The position numbers were made by a program, and so were the translations under genes. From Kingdonia uniflora (Eukaryota > Streptophyta > Magnoliopsida > Ranunculales > Circaeasteraceae): a stretch of DNA of 64,000 nucleotides. The notes under the pieces are model-generated. The model made no database searches and had not been told where the DNA came from. It worked only from the letters and a program-made list of their open reading frames with translations. Every line of letters starts with the position of its first letter. The stretch's first letter is position 1. The stretch spans positions 1,364,001-1,428,000 of the forward strand of contig JACGCM010001329.1 in NCBI GenBank assembly GCA_014058105.1, given 5' to 3'. This document shows positions 10,002 through 20,834 of the stretch, in pieces.

Positions 10002-11010
10002 CTATCTTGTTATACGACTTCTGGAGTGATAGATGGTAACGGCTGAGGTTGGTGATGGCTCGGTCTCCGGTTTCGTCGATCCATAACATATTACACCCGA
10101 GTTGAACTCATTATCTTCATCAAGAATACTGGGGTCGCATGTTGGTACTTCGAATTGAGTAGGTAGTACTGCTTTATTACCATAGGCTAGAAGAAAAGGG
10201 GTACAACCTATTACTTTTCTTGGTATTGTTTGATAGGCCCAGAGGACATGCTGCAATTCATGAACCCATCGTCCTTTTTTTGCATCGACACGCTTCTTGA
10301 GACCGTCAACTATGGTTTTATTGATTGCTTCGACCTAACCATTCCCTTGGGGGTAGTAAGGTATTGAGGGGGAGATGATGATGTTGTACTTCTTGAGGAA
10401 ATTTTTGACTTTGTTCCCAACAAATTGTGGACCATTGTCACATCAAATCTTATGAGGGCATCCGAAGCGTGTAATAATGTTCTCCCAAAGAAATTTGATG
10501 ACTTCTTCTTCTCCGGTTCAGCACAACGGTACGGCTTTGACCCATTTGGTAAAGTAATCTGTTGCAACAAGCATATTCTCTCGGCTACCCGAAGGTTTGG
10601 GAAAGGAATCCACAAGATTGATAGCCCATCGTTTGAATGGCCAAAAGACTTGGCTAAAGTGGAGGTCTTGCAAAGGGCTGTAGATGTCGTGGGCGTGACT
10701 GGCACTTGTTACAGTGTTTGGCGTACTCTTCGGCTTGTTTCTTCATATTGGGCCAGAATAAACCTTGGGAGACGGCTTGAAGGGCCATGGATCGACCAGC
10801 GGTATGAGAACCGCAAGTACCTTCATAGAGTTCGACAAGAATTGAGGAGGCTTCATTTTGAGAAATGCATCGAAGGAGGACGCTATTTGAGGATTTACTA
10901 TGTAACTCGCGTTTGAGGATGGTGTATCTGCAACAATATTCTAATAACGATCGTTTGGTTTTGGGATCGTCTGGGAGGATAGCATTGTTAAAGTAATCGA
11001 GGAATGGTGT
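10002..11010 (-). pseudogene. Tat element integrase
   Basis: The H2C2 zinc finger is readable at 10660-10800 (GLFWPNMKKQAEEYAKHCNK-CQ). The catalytic core follows at 10300-10520, with a CDNGPQFVGNK-like stretch and a YYPQGNGQVEAIN motif read across frames. The C-terminal part at 10002-10256 reads VLWAYQTIPRKVIGCTPFLL followed by AYGNKAVLP. This is the DDE integrase that joins the element to host DNA; it is disrupted by stops and frameshifts. Confidence 0.85.
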
Positions 11011-11099
11011 TCGCCAGTCGCCTAGATTGAGACTCTCGCCCCCAGTATTGATGGCATTGACTTCCATCTGGTCGATACTTGGGGGTTCGAGTACTTCGA

Positions 11100-11900
11100 T
11101 ATAAAGAGTTTGGGATTCAGACTGGCCTAACATAGTTGCTATATAGGTGAGGACATCTACGTGTCTATTTTTTCCTCGGGGATAGTGAGTAATAGAAGAT
11201 TTTTCAGGGAAACGGTCCATGCGCTAGCGGATGAGAGCAGCATATTCTGCCATGTGACCGTTGGTTTGATTTTTACCGGTGTATTATCTCTGGATGAGTT
11301 GGGAATATGTAAAAACTACAAGTTTAGGGACGCCGAGGTCGAGTGCGAGGTCGAGGCCATGGATCAAGGCTTCATACTCAGCCTTGTTGTTGGAGCATTC
11401 AAAGTTTAACTTAACTGCCTTTTTAATTTGAACATTAGTGGGTGTGACCAGGACGATACCGATCCCTGAACCATTAGGTTCAGCGGATCTGTCTGTGAAG
11501 AGACGTCAGCCTGCGTTAGGGTTCCATGGGTCTGTTGGTTCGGCCTGGTCTTCTGGCAGGTCATCTTCGTGTTCCTCCCAGTCGACATCTTCGACCAGGA
11601 AGTCAGCAAGGAAATTGGCGATTGCTTGGCCTTTTTGGGATACTTGCTTCTCAAATGTGATATCGTGTTTCCCAAGATAAACGGACCACTGTTGTACTCA
11701 TATGGATTTTTCTTTCTTGCTGAGTACTTCACAAAGGGGATAACTTGTTATAACATGGATAGAGTGGGCTTGAAAATATGGTTTAAGTTTTCGGGAAGTG
11801 TAGACGATGGTGAGGAGCAAACGCTCAAGTTTCATGTATCGAGTTTCTACAGGTGTCAGAGTTTTACTAATAAAATATATAGGTTTCTTGATGTTTAATT
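11100..11900 (-). pseudogene. Tat element RNase H
   Basis: The minus strand encodes two recognisable parts. One is the connection end FYLYLAVTNTSISFVLIP, followed by LTPVETRY and a KLKPYFQAHSI block (11560-11900). The other is CSNNKAEYEALIHGLDLAL (11330-11410) with the catalytic Glu in the AEYEAL motif, ending in NRHVDVLTYIATML. The frame is broken several times. Confidence 0.78.
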
Positions 11901-13150
11901 CGAGTGGAATGAGGACAAAGCTGATAGAAGTGTTGGTGACTGCGAGGTATAAATAAAATATTTCACCTTTGTCAGGAGTGTTGATGATGGGTAGTCGACC
12001 AAGGTATGTTTTAAGCTCGAGGAAGGCCTGTTCGCAGTCGGGTGTCCAATTGATCTCAGGGCCACTTTTCTTTTTAGCCTTATGGACGCCTTGGTCGCGT
12101 AAGAGAAAGAAGAGCTAAGCATAGCAGTCTGGGGATTTAAAAATGAAACGGTGAGGGCCACTATCTTACCAGCCACCTTTTGGACATCTTTTATTGTTTG
12201 GGGGAAAGGCATATTGATGAGGGCTCAGATATGAGTAGGGTCGATCTCGATACCTCGTTTGCTGATAAGGTGGCCTCAAAATTTGCCAGACAAAACACCA
12301 AACTGGCATTTGTCTGGATTAAGTTTCATGCTGTATGTTCGAAGTATCGAAAAGACTACGGTTAGGTCCTTGGTGTGGGTCTATTTTTGGAGGCTCTTGC
12401 ATAACATGTCGTCGATGTAAACTTCAAACGACTTGCCAAGAAAGGGTTTAAACATGGTTGTAACAAGGCGTTGGTAGGTGGCACCCGTATTTTTGAGGCC
12501 GAAGGGCATGTCGTTAGAACAGTAAAGGCCATGCTCAGTGATGAAAGAAGTTTTAAATTAATCTTCGGGGAGGAGGGGTACCTGATTGTATCCCGAAGCC
12601 GCGTCCATCATTGATAGTCGCTCATGTCCAGCGGCTGCATCCAGGCGTACTGAAATGATCGGTAGGCTGTCCTTCAGTGTTTATTTATTGAGGTCTATGA
12701 AGTCGACGTAAATTATGATCTTGCAATTCTTATTATCGACTGAAACAATATTGGATATCCAATTAGCATAATTGTCTTCTCTGATGAAACTAGCGGCTAT
12801 GAGTTTGTCGACCTCGAGGTTTACAGCTTCTCAAAGTCGTGGTGCCAAGGTACGCTTCTTCTGTTTACTGCTATATAATAGGGGATGAGGTCGAGGCGGT
12901 GGCATGCTAAACTGGGGTCTGCACTGGGCATATCCTGAAACGTCCATGCGAAGACGTCTTTATTGGCTCAAAGAAAGTCTGTGAGTTTGAGGCGCTCGGC
13001 TTCATCTAGAAAGGCTCCAATGAATGTACCTCGACCAAAACCGTTGAGTTCAATATAAATAGTGGGTTTGATGGGTGAGATGATGGGCGTTGAAGGTTTA
13101 GGGATAGAGGGAGACAGTGATTGCTATGGTAGTTTGACGAGTTTCTAAGT
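11890..13150 (-). pseudogene. Tat element reverse transcriptase
   Basis: The catalytic box YIDDM is intact at 12405-12419 (FEVYIDDMLC). Downstream come KCQFGVLSGKF and a GHLIS-type motif, then a connection segment with EIDPTHI (12180-12360). Upstream RT motifs (12580-12800) are readable only across several frames, and a stop lies inside KF*GHLIS. Order on the minus strand is gag, PR, RT, RNH, INT. Confidence 0.85.
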
Positions 13151-13200
13151 CTGATCGATCTACGGATGCTCACATGAACGGGCAAGGCGTTGGGAGCCTT

Positions 13201-13896
13201 TTAAGTTCCATGTACCACATGGGGTAGTGAAATGAAGAGTCTGATGATAAGTTGAAGGTATGACGCGTATGGCATGGAACCAGTCGCGCCCACGTATTCC
13301 GAGGTACTCAGATTTCTTATCGATGACAAAAAAGCTGGTTTGAAGTATAACTGGGCTGGTAGTAACTGGAAGGCTGATTTGACTAACGACAACTTCGGTA
13401 CCCCATTAAAATCTTTCAGTTCGATATTGGCGGCAGTGATGAAGTCTATTTTGTTCATGGCTTGGACATTTTGAAGGAAAAGTATATCGGCTACACTTCC
13501 TGTATCGATAAGCATGGTGTGGAGGACGAGGTGTTCGACCATAATTATTATGACTGAAGGGTCAGAATGGGGAAAACGAACATGCGATGTGTCACTGCCA
13601 ATAAATAAGATACCCTCGGGGCGAGGATATTGACTTGACTCTGGTAGGAGGGCGGGTAGCTTCTCTTGGTAAGTGAGCTTGCAGCATTCTTCGACACACT
13701 TGCACTTGCTCTTGGAATGGCCACTGTAGATATTATTTACCTCGATGAAATGAACTTGGTAGATGTGTACCTCAGCTGGGTCAGTAGTAGGGGAGGGTTG
13801 AGGTTTGAGGTACGACCCGTCAAGGTAGCTAGGGAGGTCGGCAATGTACTGATGTAGATGACCTGCCTTGAGTATTATTTTGAGAGAGCACTGCAA
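13201..13896 (-). pseudogene. Tat element aspartic protease region
   Basis: A 231-codon open stretch containing LHTMLIDTGSVADILFL: the retroviral-type active-site triad DTG with a hydrophobic start, followed by the expected downstream loop. An upstream part of the frame carries a VRFPHSDPSVIIIMVEH-type block seen just before the protease in Tat polyproteins. This is the least damaged part of pol. Confidence 0.8.
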
Positions 13897-15300
13897 GGCG
13901 AAGCATTTGTTGGTGTGGTAGCAGTTACACTTGTGGTTGGCGCAATAAGGTTTGCCTGGTTTGACCTCGATGGGGAAAGGGATACGCCATATGGGGTCTG
14001 CCTAGATCTGTGGTAGAAGGGTGTTGATAGGGGCAGTAAATTTGAGGAGGACCGGTTTTGGTCATTTTTTACGGGCTTCAGTAGTGTTGTCAGTGTGGGG
14101 ACGTTTACGGCTCTCAGTCTCATGTGAGACGAGAGCGATCTGGGGTATAGGAGTAGAGGGTGGGCCTTGTCGAGGTTTATTTAGATTGGTGGTCAAAGGT
14201 TATCCCTGTTTATTTGATTCGCGGAGGCGCTCAAGGTCGATATATACCCATTGACTTTTGAGAGTATCTCCTCGAGGGTTCGCGGTTTGTGGAGGACCAG
14301 ATACTATTTGACATGGCTATTATCCGGCAAAGCGTTTGAATGTGCGAGTACGGTGTTTGCACAGTTGAGGTTTTCAACTTTGTGCGATTTATCGAGAAAC
14401 CTCTTGGAGAAGGCTTCGAGGGTTTCACTGTTGGATTTTCGGAAATTGAAGAGGGCATCAACCCTGACCTCTTGATCTTTGTTGAAGGCAAATTGGGTGA
14501 TGAAAAGGCTAGATAATTGCTCGAAGCTTCGAATCGATCCATTTGGAAGGTTATGATACCAACGAAAAGTGCTATCTTTGTGGCTGGTGGGAAAAAGTTG
14601 ACACATCAGGTGGTCAGCCGTGGAGTAAAGGCTTAGAGAATTTTGGAATTCGAGGATGTGGGATTGAGGATCGGTATTGCGATATTTACTGATTTTGGGG
14701 GCTCAGAAATTTGGTGGCACCTCGATAGCGAGAAGCTTAGGGCAGAGGGAGTTGTTTAACCGACTCCATGAGTTTGGTATTAGGCTCGCACTAATGCGGA
14801 TGTCAGGGTAGATTTTGTAGTCGAGGTCATGCTGTGCGTAATAGGCAGGATGAGGGGGGGATTGATGGGTTCGAGGGTGATGAGGCTGAGTATTCAGCGT
14901 GTGCCCGACACTGCGCTCCCCAAGACGTTCTTAAGCAGGGCAGCATTTGGGGTATTTGGAGGTGTGAAGGGTGGAATTGGAGGAATCCTTCATGGGGTAG
15001 ATGCCAGGATGGATAGAGCCAATAGGGAGACAGTAGGGGGAGCACCCTCGCCATCAAGATGGACCGAGGGTACTTCCAGATTTGGTAGGGGCCCCAGTCA
15101 AGCGCGAGCAGACACGCGCAATGGGGCGGGTGCTCGAGATGGCAGAGGGGCGTCTAGAGGCTGTAGTCGTTGCAACTCCCAAACTGTATTGCATGGATCG
15201 TCGATGGCGCAATATTTTCTATCGGCGTCATCTAGACGGCATTTCCGTTCAGCTTTAAACTCTTACCGGTGTTCTTTGCGCTCCTGATGCAATTGTGTTC
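13880..15300 (-). pseudogene. gag: Tat element gag (broken)
   Basis: The clearest block (14304-14606) reads FRWYHNLPNGSIRSFEQL and then LFITQFAFNKDQEVRVDALF, the conserved retrotransposon gag core (W-x3-LP...F..F...F). Neighbouring pieces in other frames (14231-14542, 14827-15057, 13875-14123) continue it, so several frameshifts and stops exist. The product would be the capsid protein. Confidence 0.8.
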
Positions 15301-15479
15301 GGTGTCGCTCCTCAGCCTAAGCGAATTACTGAGTAAGAAGGGCTAGCTGGGCAGTTACTCCATCAGCGGAGTTGTCAGCATGGGTGGAGGTAGAATAGAG
15401 GGTGGGGGCTATTGGAAGTGGTTTATAGGAATTGGAAAAGGAAAGCACAAGGCAGGGGGAGACTGGTAGAGTGGGAAAG

Positions 15480-15493
15480 CGCGGACGGCACCA
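15480..15493 (-). other. Primer binding site of the Tat element
   Basis: The minus strand reads TGGTGCCGTCCGCG two bases inside the 5' LTR. It starts with the TGG expected from a tRNA 3' CCA. I cannot assign the tRNA from the sequence alone; it is not the initiator-Met site used by the copia elements in this window. Confidence 0.6.
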
Positions 15494-15495
15494 AA

Positions 15496-16189
15496 TGTAG
15501 GGGACTAACTTCGTAAGGAGGGGAAGTTGTTTCTTACACCATAAATTTTATCTTCTATAAGAGGATTCAAACATATAATCAATAATACGATTAATTTACT
15601 GACAATATACTTGCGTGGAGGCCTAGAATGGGACACTCCACGACCTCTGATGAAGATTTTTAAGAGTATTGATATGACTGTCGAGTAGTCGAAGTTTCGA
15701 GTAATGAGTGATTACAGGGTATTTGAAGGTAAAATTCAAGGTCTGTGGGGAAAATTTTTCTAACCCCTCTTTGTTTCTCCCTCCCTCCTATTTATAAAAC
15801 ATAGGAAGGGCTGAGTCACCATGGGAGGTCAAATTACAACTGTATCCTCCGGGGACAACTGACTTGTACCCGGAGTCGGTTTTGGCACCGTTACTGTCGG
15901 GTTTGACACTGGGCCGTTGTTTCTGACCTTGCATCTTGTCAATTCTGACACTGTAGTTGTCAAGCGGCGTGCTTCGCCACTCTGTCTGGTGAACTGGCCG
16001 TCTGACATGTTTTTCTTCGATATCATGGTCGAAGCCTATTCATAATCGAGTGTTCGTTTAGTCTCAGAAGCCTTGATTACGGGTTTGTTAGGCTTCAAGG
16101 TATCAGGTAGGCTTTGATGTATCAGGTAGACTTCAATGTAGCCTTCGAGTGTTTGACTGGATCTAGAAGGTTGCAAGTAGGCTACTACA
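15496..16189 (-). repeat. 5' LTR of the Tat element
   Basis: Begins TGTAGGGGACTAACTTCG and ends GCTACTACA in plus orientation. The minus-strand TATA (TTTATAAATAGG, near 15785-15797) would drive gag-pol. It abuts the primer binding site on its inner edge and the target-site copy ACAAC on its outer edge. Confidence 0.93.
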
Positions 16190-16896
16190 ACAACACCGAT
16201 TGCTGGTGCTTCGATGTAATTTTTCTAAAATATTTAAGCAGATGATGATGTGAAAGGGCAACTTAGAAATGACAAGAAAAAGTCTAACAATAATAATAGG
16301 CAACTTAATAATGATAGAGAAAAATCAAACAAATGACAAGAATAAGATACAAAATGACAAGCCTAACTAAATAAAGTGATACGAAACTTAAATTAAATGA
16401 CAATAAAGCATTAAAATGAATCAAAATCATACAAAGAATAGAAGATTATCATGGCCTCCTGTACAAGTTCTTGCTGCATGTCAGTCTCAGATGGCTTCAT
16501 GACTATTACCGCTAAGTTGGGGTTAGCAAAAAACTTTTTAAATGCCACAATTTGGTGATACTTAAAGAATGTCATCTAAATTATCATTACAATACGTTTC
16601 ATCTGAATTATCGTCCCCCCAAATTGGAACTTCATATCACCGAGATGACGATCGAATATTTCCACAACCAACGTCGACATCGTCACTATTGGATTAATCA
16701 GCAGTAAGGGTGTAAAGCAGGTGGTACAAAGAATTACTTTCTCCTCTTCAGGCAGAGCTACAAATATTTTGTTAAGTCCCACACCTGTACACCGAGAGGT
16801 ATAATTTTTAGCATTGGAGGTGCCCTTCTTGACTCCACCCTCTTATATTTGGTTCTCCTCATCAACTTGTTCCATCACTTCTTTATCAGACTTCAT
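16190..16896 (-). pseudogene. 5' exon of the Ulp1-like gene with a DUF1985-like domain
   Basis: Start ATG at 16896 gives MKSDKEVMEQVDEENQ, then an in-frame TAA. The DUF1985-type block follows: LPEEEKVILCTTCFTP, STLVVEIFDRHLGDMKFQF, TIIQMK. The family continues with a helical region after IIQMK. Here the frame breaks and only its end is visible in another frame (KYHQIVAFKKFF, 16470-16560), implying an internal deletion. The exon is followed to 16190 by AT-rich intron and the fragment IEAPAIG that continues at 3213. Confidence 0.75.
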
Positions 16897-16924
16897 TGTA
16901 AAAGAAGAAGAAAAATAAACTTTA

Positions 16925-17520
16925 ATTAAACACCTGGTAGGCAATAGTCATACAGATGATTTGCCACTAATATAACACTAAAATCACACACACACACGAT
17001 GGGTAGAATCACGATAATTTTGAAAAAACGATTTGTGCATCCAGGACAGTTTTTACGGTTGTCAATTACACTCACGATTTGTAGAAACATGACAGTTTTT
17101 GTGGTCTTTGCAGTGGTCGGGTAAAAAGAAAGTGTTTGAGGAATGGGGATGGTTTTTGGCGCCAAAAGCCAAACGAACTCATGTGAATTGCACGTTCTGC
17201 CTAACCCTAAACAGCAATAACCAAATGCCAAATAATATAACTGATGATGACAGAGTCTGCATGATTCAATATAACTTATGCTTAAAAACATAACAAATTG
17301 GCATCAACAAATGATAACAAATGCATGAAATGGTGACAAAGTCTGCCTTACACGGCTCAAAATAGTAATGACACGTGTACATCGAGGAATTAAACTTGGA
17401 TATGTGGCGTGATAATATATTTTAAATGATTCAAACTTTTATTATTATTATTTAGGAAATGACATTTGTACTAGTGGAGCCCATGGCCTTACCTGTGGAG
17501 CCCACGGCCTAGAAACCTAC
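16925..17520. repeat. Repeat copy 1 upstream of the DUF1985-Ulp1 gene
   Basis: Shares ordered blocks in the same orientation with 27255-27665: TAGGCAATAGTCA...CAGATGATTTG, GGCGCCAAAAGCCAAACGAA, TGCCTAACCCTAAACAGC, GACACGTGTACAT and GGAAATGACATTTGTACT. The similarity is interrupted by unmatched stretches. A short third copy of its first block is at 17698-17730. It may be the 5'/terminal region of the MULE-type element carrying the Ulp1 gene. Confidence 0.6.
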
Positions 17521-18304
17521 TGTAATATTCAAGCAGTTGATATTTTTCTGAAAGAATGGCAAAGTTATATTAAACAAATGACAAAGTAGGGTGAACAAAT
17601 AGGAAATTTTTTATTGAATATGGCAACTAGCTGTTACCAAATGACATAGTTGTCTGAAACAATGCCAGAGTTTAACTAAATAAATGACATAGTTTGGTTG
17701 GCAGTAGCCGCGCAGATGATTTGCCATCATTTGTTCCATGAGTTGAGCAGAGTAGAGTGCCATCAATAGGAGTTACGAGTACCATCCACTACGTAAAAAA
17801 GAGTAAAAAATGACTTTGTAAGTCAGTCATTCTTTACCTAAAGTGACTTTCTTTTTTGTCGAAATAAGAGTCACCTTTTTTGCAGTAGTTTTTTGTTCTT
17901 AACTGTTACTTGAGTCGTAATATTACGATTGAAAGTTATGTTGTAAAAGTAGTCATTTTTTACAATTTTTGTGACACATTAGAACGTCTTTTTATGCGTT
18001 ACAATTTAATAACATACACTACAATAAAAAGTACTTTTAATAGCACAAATTTCATAGCATATATATTGACTGCTATTAAAAATTAACATTCATAGCATAT
18101 TTTACATGAATGCTATTGTAGCCTTTGTTTTTCTCATAATAGGTAACCAGGGTTCGATACTGTTTTTGCACTACATAGTTTTCTCCCTGAGCTCTATCCC
18201 TCATCTCCCATTTCTAAGCTCTCTTCCTCATCTCTCCCAAATCAAGCTCCATCTCTATTTGCCTTTGATAAAATAATTCATATTTTCTTTACTGATTTGA
18301 AGGA

Positions 18305-18370
18305 CAACTTTTTTTTTTCTTCTTCTTCTTCTTCTTCTTCTTCTCTCTCTCGCTCTCTCTACCCCTCTCT
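18305..18370. repeat. Pyrimidine tract with CTT microsatellite
   Basis: A T-run, about nine CTT repeats, then CTCTCTCTCG-type sequence. It looks like the leader of the captured PPR gene (CT-rich 5' UTR). Nothing else is recognised in 18130-18750 besides TATTTTAGGG-type, intron-like sequence. Confidence 0.7.
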
Positions 18371-18750
18371 CAGTAAAAGCGATCGTGAAAAATTATAAGT
18401 TTCTAAGCCCTCATCTCTGATTTGTTATAATTTTGATGAATTCTTGTTCTCATTTTGACATCTTAGGCATCTCAAATCTCTTTGTTTCTTATTTTAGGGT
18501 TTCAATTTGTGGAATTGATGATTGAAGTCCAACTTGTACACACATGTGTTACAACATCAAAAGGGTTAGATTTGATTTGATTATCTGCATATGATTTATT
18601 TTAGTTGATCTATAAAGGGGTTCGATTTGATCTTCAATAGTTTGAGGTACGAAGAACAATTATTACAGATGGTTTGCTTGATTTATTAGTTTCTACTTCT
18701 GTTTGGTTGATTATTGCGATTTGATTTGATTAAACCTAATTTTACTCATT

Positions 18751-19580
18751 TTGCCGTCCAACAACACGTTTTCATTGGAACATTTGATCAAATTCCTTTG
18801 TCGCAACGCAGCTATGGTTGAAGCTCTACAAGGTTTTACACAGTTGAGAGATATGGAGTTTACGCCGTCTCTTCAGGTATGGAATTCTTTAATTTTTGGG
18901 GGACTTAATGTTGGAATGACAGATATTGTTAGGGAATTATATGATAGTATGATGGATTTGGTGTTGTTGGTGAGGTCGATACGGTTGGGTTTTTAATTCG
19001 TGCTTATAAAAAGGATAGAAACTTTGAAGAAGGGTATAATCTTCTAAGGGAGTTTTTACAATCTGGGTTTGCTCCAGATGCCATTGCTTTAACTAAATTG
19101 ATATTTGGGTATTGCAAAATAAAGGATTTTAATAAAGTTTCTGCGCTTTTACATGTTATGATCGCGAAGGATCGTCTTCTTGATACTATTACTTATCAGG
19201 AAATTCTTCGCGGGTTTTGTAGGAATAAAATGGGAGATGAAATTTTTTGACTATTTAATGATTTAAAGGAGATAGGGTATGATCCTACTATGATTATGTA
19301 TAACTCTTTAATTGATGGTCTTTATAAGATTGGTTGAGTTGGGGAAGCTCAGAAGTTATGGTTCGAAATGTTGTGCAAGGGTTTTCGCCAGAATGAGTAC
19401 ATGTATAATGTATTAATTTTTGGGTATTTTAAGAACAATATGTTTGAAGATGGTTTAAAGCTTAAGGAGGAGATGCGCCATAGGGGGATAAGTGAAAGTA
19501 TATTGAGTTACAATACTATGATGGTGGGGATGTACTTACATGGGAAGGCAGATAATGCGTGTAGCTTATTTGTATAAATG
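18751..19580 (+). pseudogene. Pentatricopeptide-repeat (PPR) gene fragment, broken
   Basis: Consecutive PPR-type helices: FTPSLQVWNSLIFGGLNVG, then (after a frameshift near 18975) GFAPDAIALTKLIFGYCKI, YDPTMIMYNSLIDGLYKIG, RQNEYMYNVLIFGYFKNN and SESILSYNTMMVGMYLHG. PPR proteins bind organellar RNA in chloroplasts or mitochondria. At least one frameshift and two in-frame TGA codons (near 19247 and 19336) are present, and fewer repeats than usual are left. Located inside the inner CACTA, so probably captured. Confidence 0.85.
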
Positions 19581-20203
19581 AACTCATTATCTATCTCATA
19601 ATTTACACTAAGTGACCAATATATGAGTTGCATGCATATTGAGTTACAATACTGCCCAGCAACTGGAATCCTCAAGGAACATAATAAGATAGATAAATCT
19701 TCCAGGCTCCCTAAGAATCACGAAGAATACAGATATTATACAATTCCATTCCTAGGGAGCTTGGATTTACCTGGAGCTATTAAAGGACTAGTTCAGTGGC
19801 TGGTACACTGGAATCTTAACAAAAATCCCGAATGAGGATGTGTAACCACATAAGTCTCATAATCTTGTACTCTTGAATGAAATAGATTTATGTTCTGCTA
19901 TATACTTCAACTTAGTGCCACATTTTAACTGTAATATGGAGAAAATGTAACCAATTGACGGGTTTCTTAAGACATTAAAGCAAGTAGAAAGTATTAAATA
20001 ATCTCTATATTGTACTTCAAAGAATTCTCCAGATATCTGCAACAATTCCCTAAGACTGAAACATCTTCCTTATACTTGTCTGTCAATATTATGTACAAAT
20101 TATGTTAAAAATTAAAATTGTTTTTTTAATGGTGTCTTCTACCTTTTGCTCCATACCAAATTTCCCCCCTGCTTTGATCTCCCTTTATGTTCAACGATGA
20201 GGC

Positions 20204-20830
20204 TTAGCCCATGGGTAGTATAAGAGTGTCATGAAAGGGACATGCTTTTAGCTTAGCAACTTTCAGCTCCTTCTGAAGTCCAGCAATTCCTAAGCGTTTA
20301 ACTTCATCGGTTATGGGATTGTATGATAACAAGCAGAGGTTATCATCTACCTGTAGTAACAATTGTCCGTTGTTCAGAAAACACAAGGGATTCACTGTAC
20401 AGTTATCATGGCCATGGCAAAATAGCCCAGGTAACATAATTACAGAGAACTATTTTGTCCATAAATTCTGCAGGTTATATTTCCGCATCCAAATGTCTAC
20501 CTTTCGGTCCCCAAGAGAGCAATCTGCAAATGTTAAACAACTACTTAGTGCCTCCAAACGATAGACAAAACGCTTGTAATTGAAGCGGAAGTCTATATCC
20601 ATAAATTGGACTTCCCAGATCTCCTTTGAATCTAAATTTAACAAAATTATTCGCGTCACGGTGGACTCACCCTCCGTAGATTCTTGATTAATCCATGCCA
20701 CCCAATGTATCCATCCATTCAATAAAACCGATTCTTCGCGAACCACATAAGGTATAGTACCTACCAAACTCCTTTCAACACCATCACCGGGCATCGTAAT
20801 AAGGTATGCGTATATGTGTCTTCCCTTGCT
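20204..20830 (-). pseudogene. F-box-associated (FBA) domain gene fragment, broken
   Basis: The minus frame reads SVLLNGWIHWVAWINQEST, RIILLNLDSKEIWEVQF, DRKVDIWMRKYNLQNLW, then an in-frame TAG at 20450-20452, and continues in the same frame PLCFLNNGQLLLQVDDNLCL. This is the pattern of F-box-associated interaction domains (LNG-x-HW; iwvMkeY; Ydp). The F-box itself is absent; upstream only a KGRHIYAYLI stretch is seen. It is antisense to the PPR fragment within the same CACTA. Confidence 0.78.
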
Positions 20831-20834
20831 TTTT

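Larger units (their letters stand above)
3214..16189 (-). mobile_element. Complete Ty3/gypsy LTR retrotransposon, Tat-like lineage, with antisense gene module
   Basis: Two ~695-bp LTRs (3214-3908 and 15496-16189) enclose gag, protease, RT, RNase H and integrase on the minus strand, so the 5' LTR is the right-hand one. LTRs start T(G/A)TAGGGG and end CTACTACA. The flanks ACAGC (3209-3213) and ACAAC (16190-16194) are a 5-bp target-site duplication with one mismatch. Priming site and polypurine tract are in the right places. All gag-pol frames are interrupted by stops. A region of about 6 kb between integrase and the 3' LTR contains plus-strand genes and a tandem repeat. A long 3' region with extra, sometimes antisense, ORFs and tandem repeats is known for Tat elements (Grande, Retand, Ogre relatives). 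Confidence 0.9.
1..16896 (-). pseudogene. DUF1985 / Ulp1-like cysteine protease gene (MULE-associated type), split by a Tat retrotransposon
   Basis: Multi-exon minus-strand gene whose start codon is probably the ATG at 16896-16894. The 5' exon (16190-16896) carries a DUF1985-like domain. Coding sequence resumes at 3213 after a 13-kb LTR element and runs through several short acidic/lysine-rich exons to a C48 (Ulp1/SENP-like) peptidase domain that leaves the window at base 1. DUF1985 plus C48 peptidase is the architecture of the Kaonashi-type ULP genes carried by plant Mutator-like elements; they resemble SUMO proteases but are transposon cargo. Several exon/intron borders are clear (donor GTATTT at 956, acceptor TTTTTTCAG before 690). 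In-frame stops, frameshifts and a deletion inside DUF1985 show it is dead independently of the retrotransposon. Removing the insert and one target-site copy restores a continuous reading frame across 3213/16190. Confidence 0.82.

Noticed and set aside
10425..10916. 163-aa plus-strand frame in the integrase region
   Set aside because: Shadow of the minus-strand integrase; the minus frame has clear INT motifs.
14829..15287. 152-aa plus-strand Arg/Gly-rich frame
   Set aside because: Opposite strand of the Tat gag region; composition reflects the antisense of Pro/Ser-rich coding, no family similarity seen.
18130..18180. tRNA-like string AGGGTTCGATAC
   Set aside because: No matching acceptor stem or anticodon arm around it.
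18310..18370. CTT/CT tract as a regulatory Y-patch of an active PPR gene
   Set aside because: The PPR reading frame is broken by a frameshift and stops, so an active promoter call is not supported.
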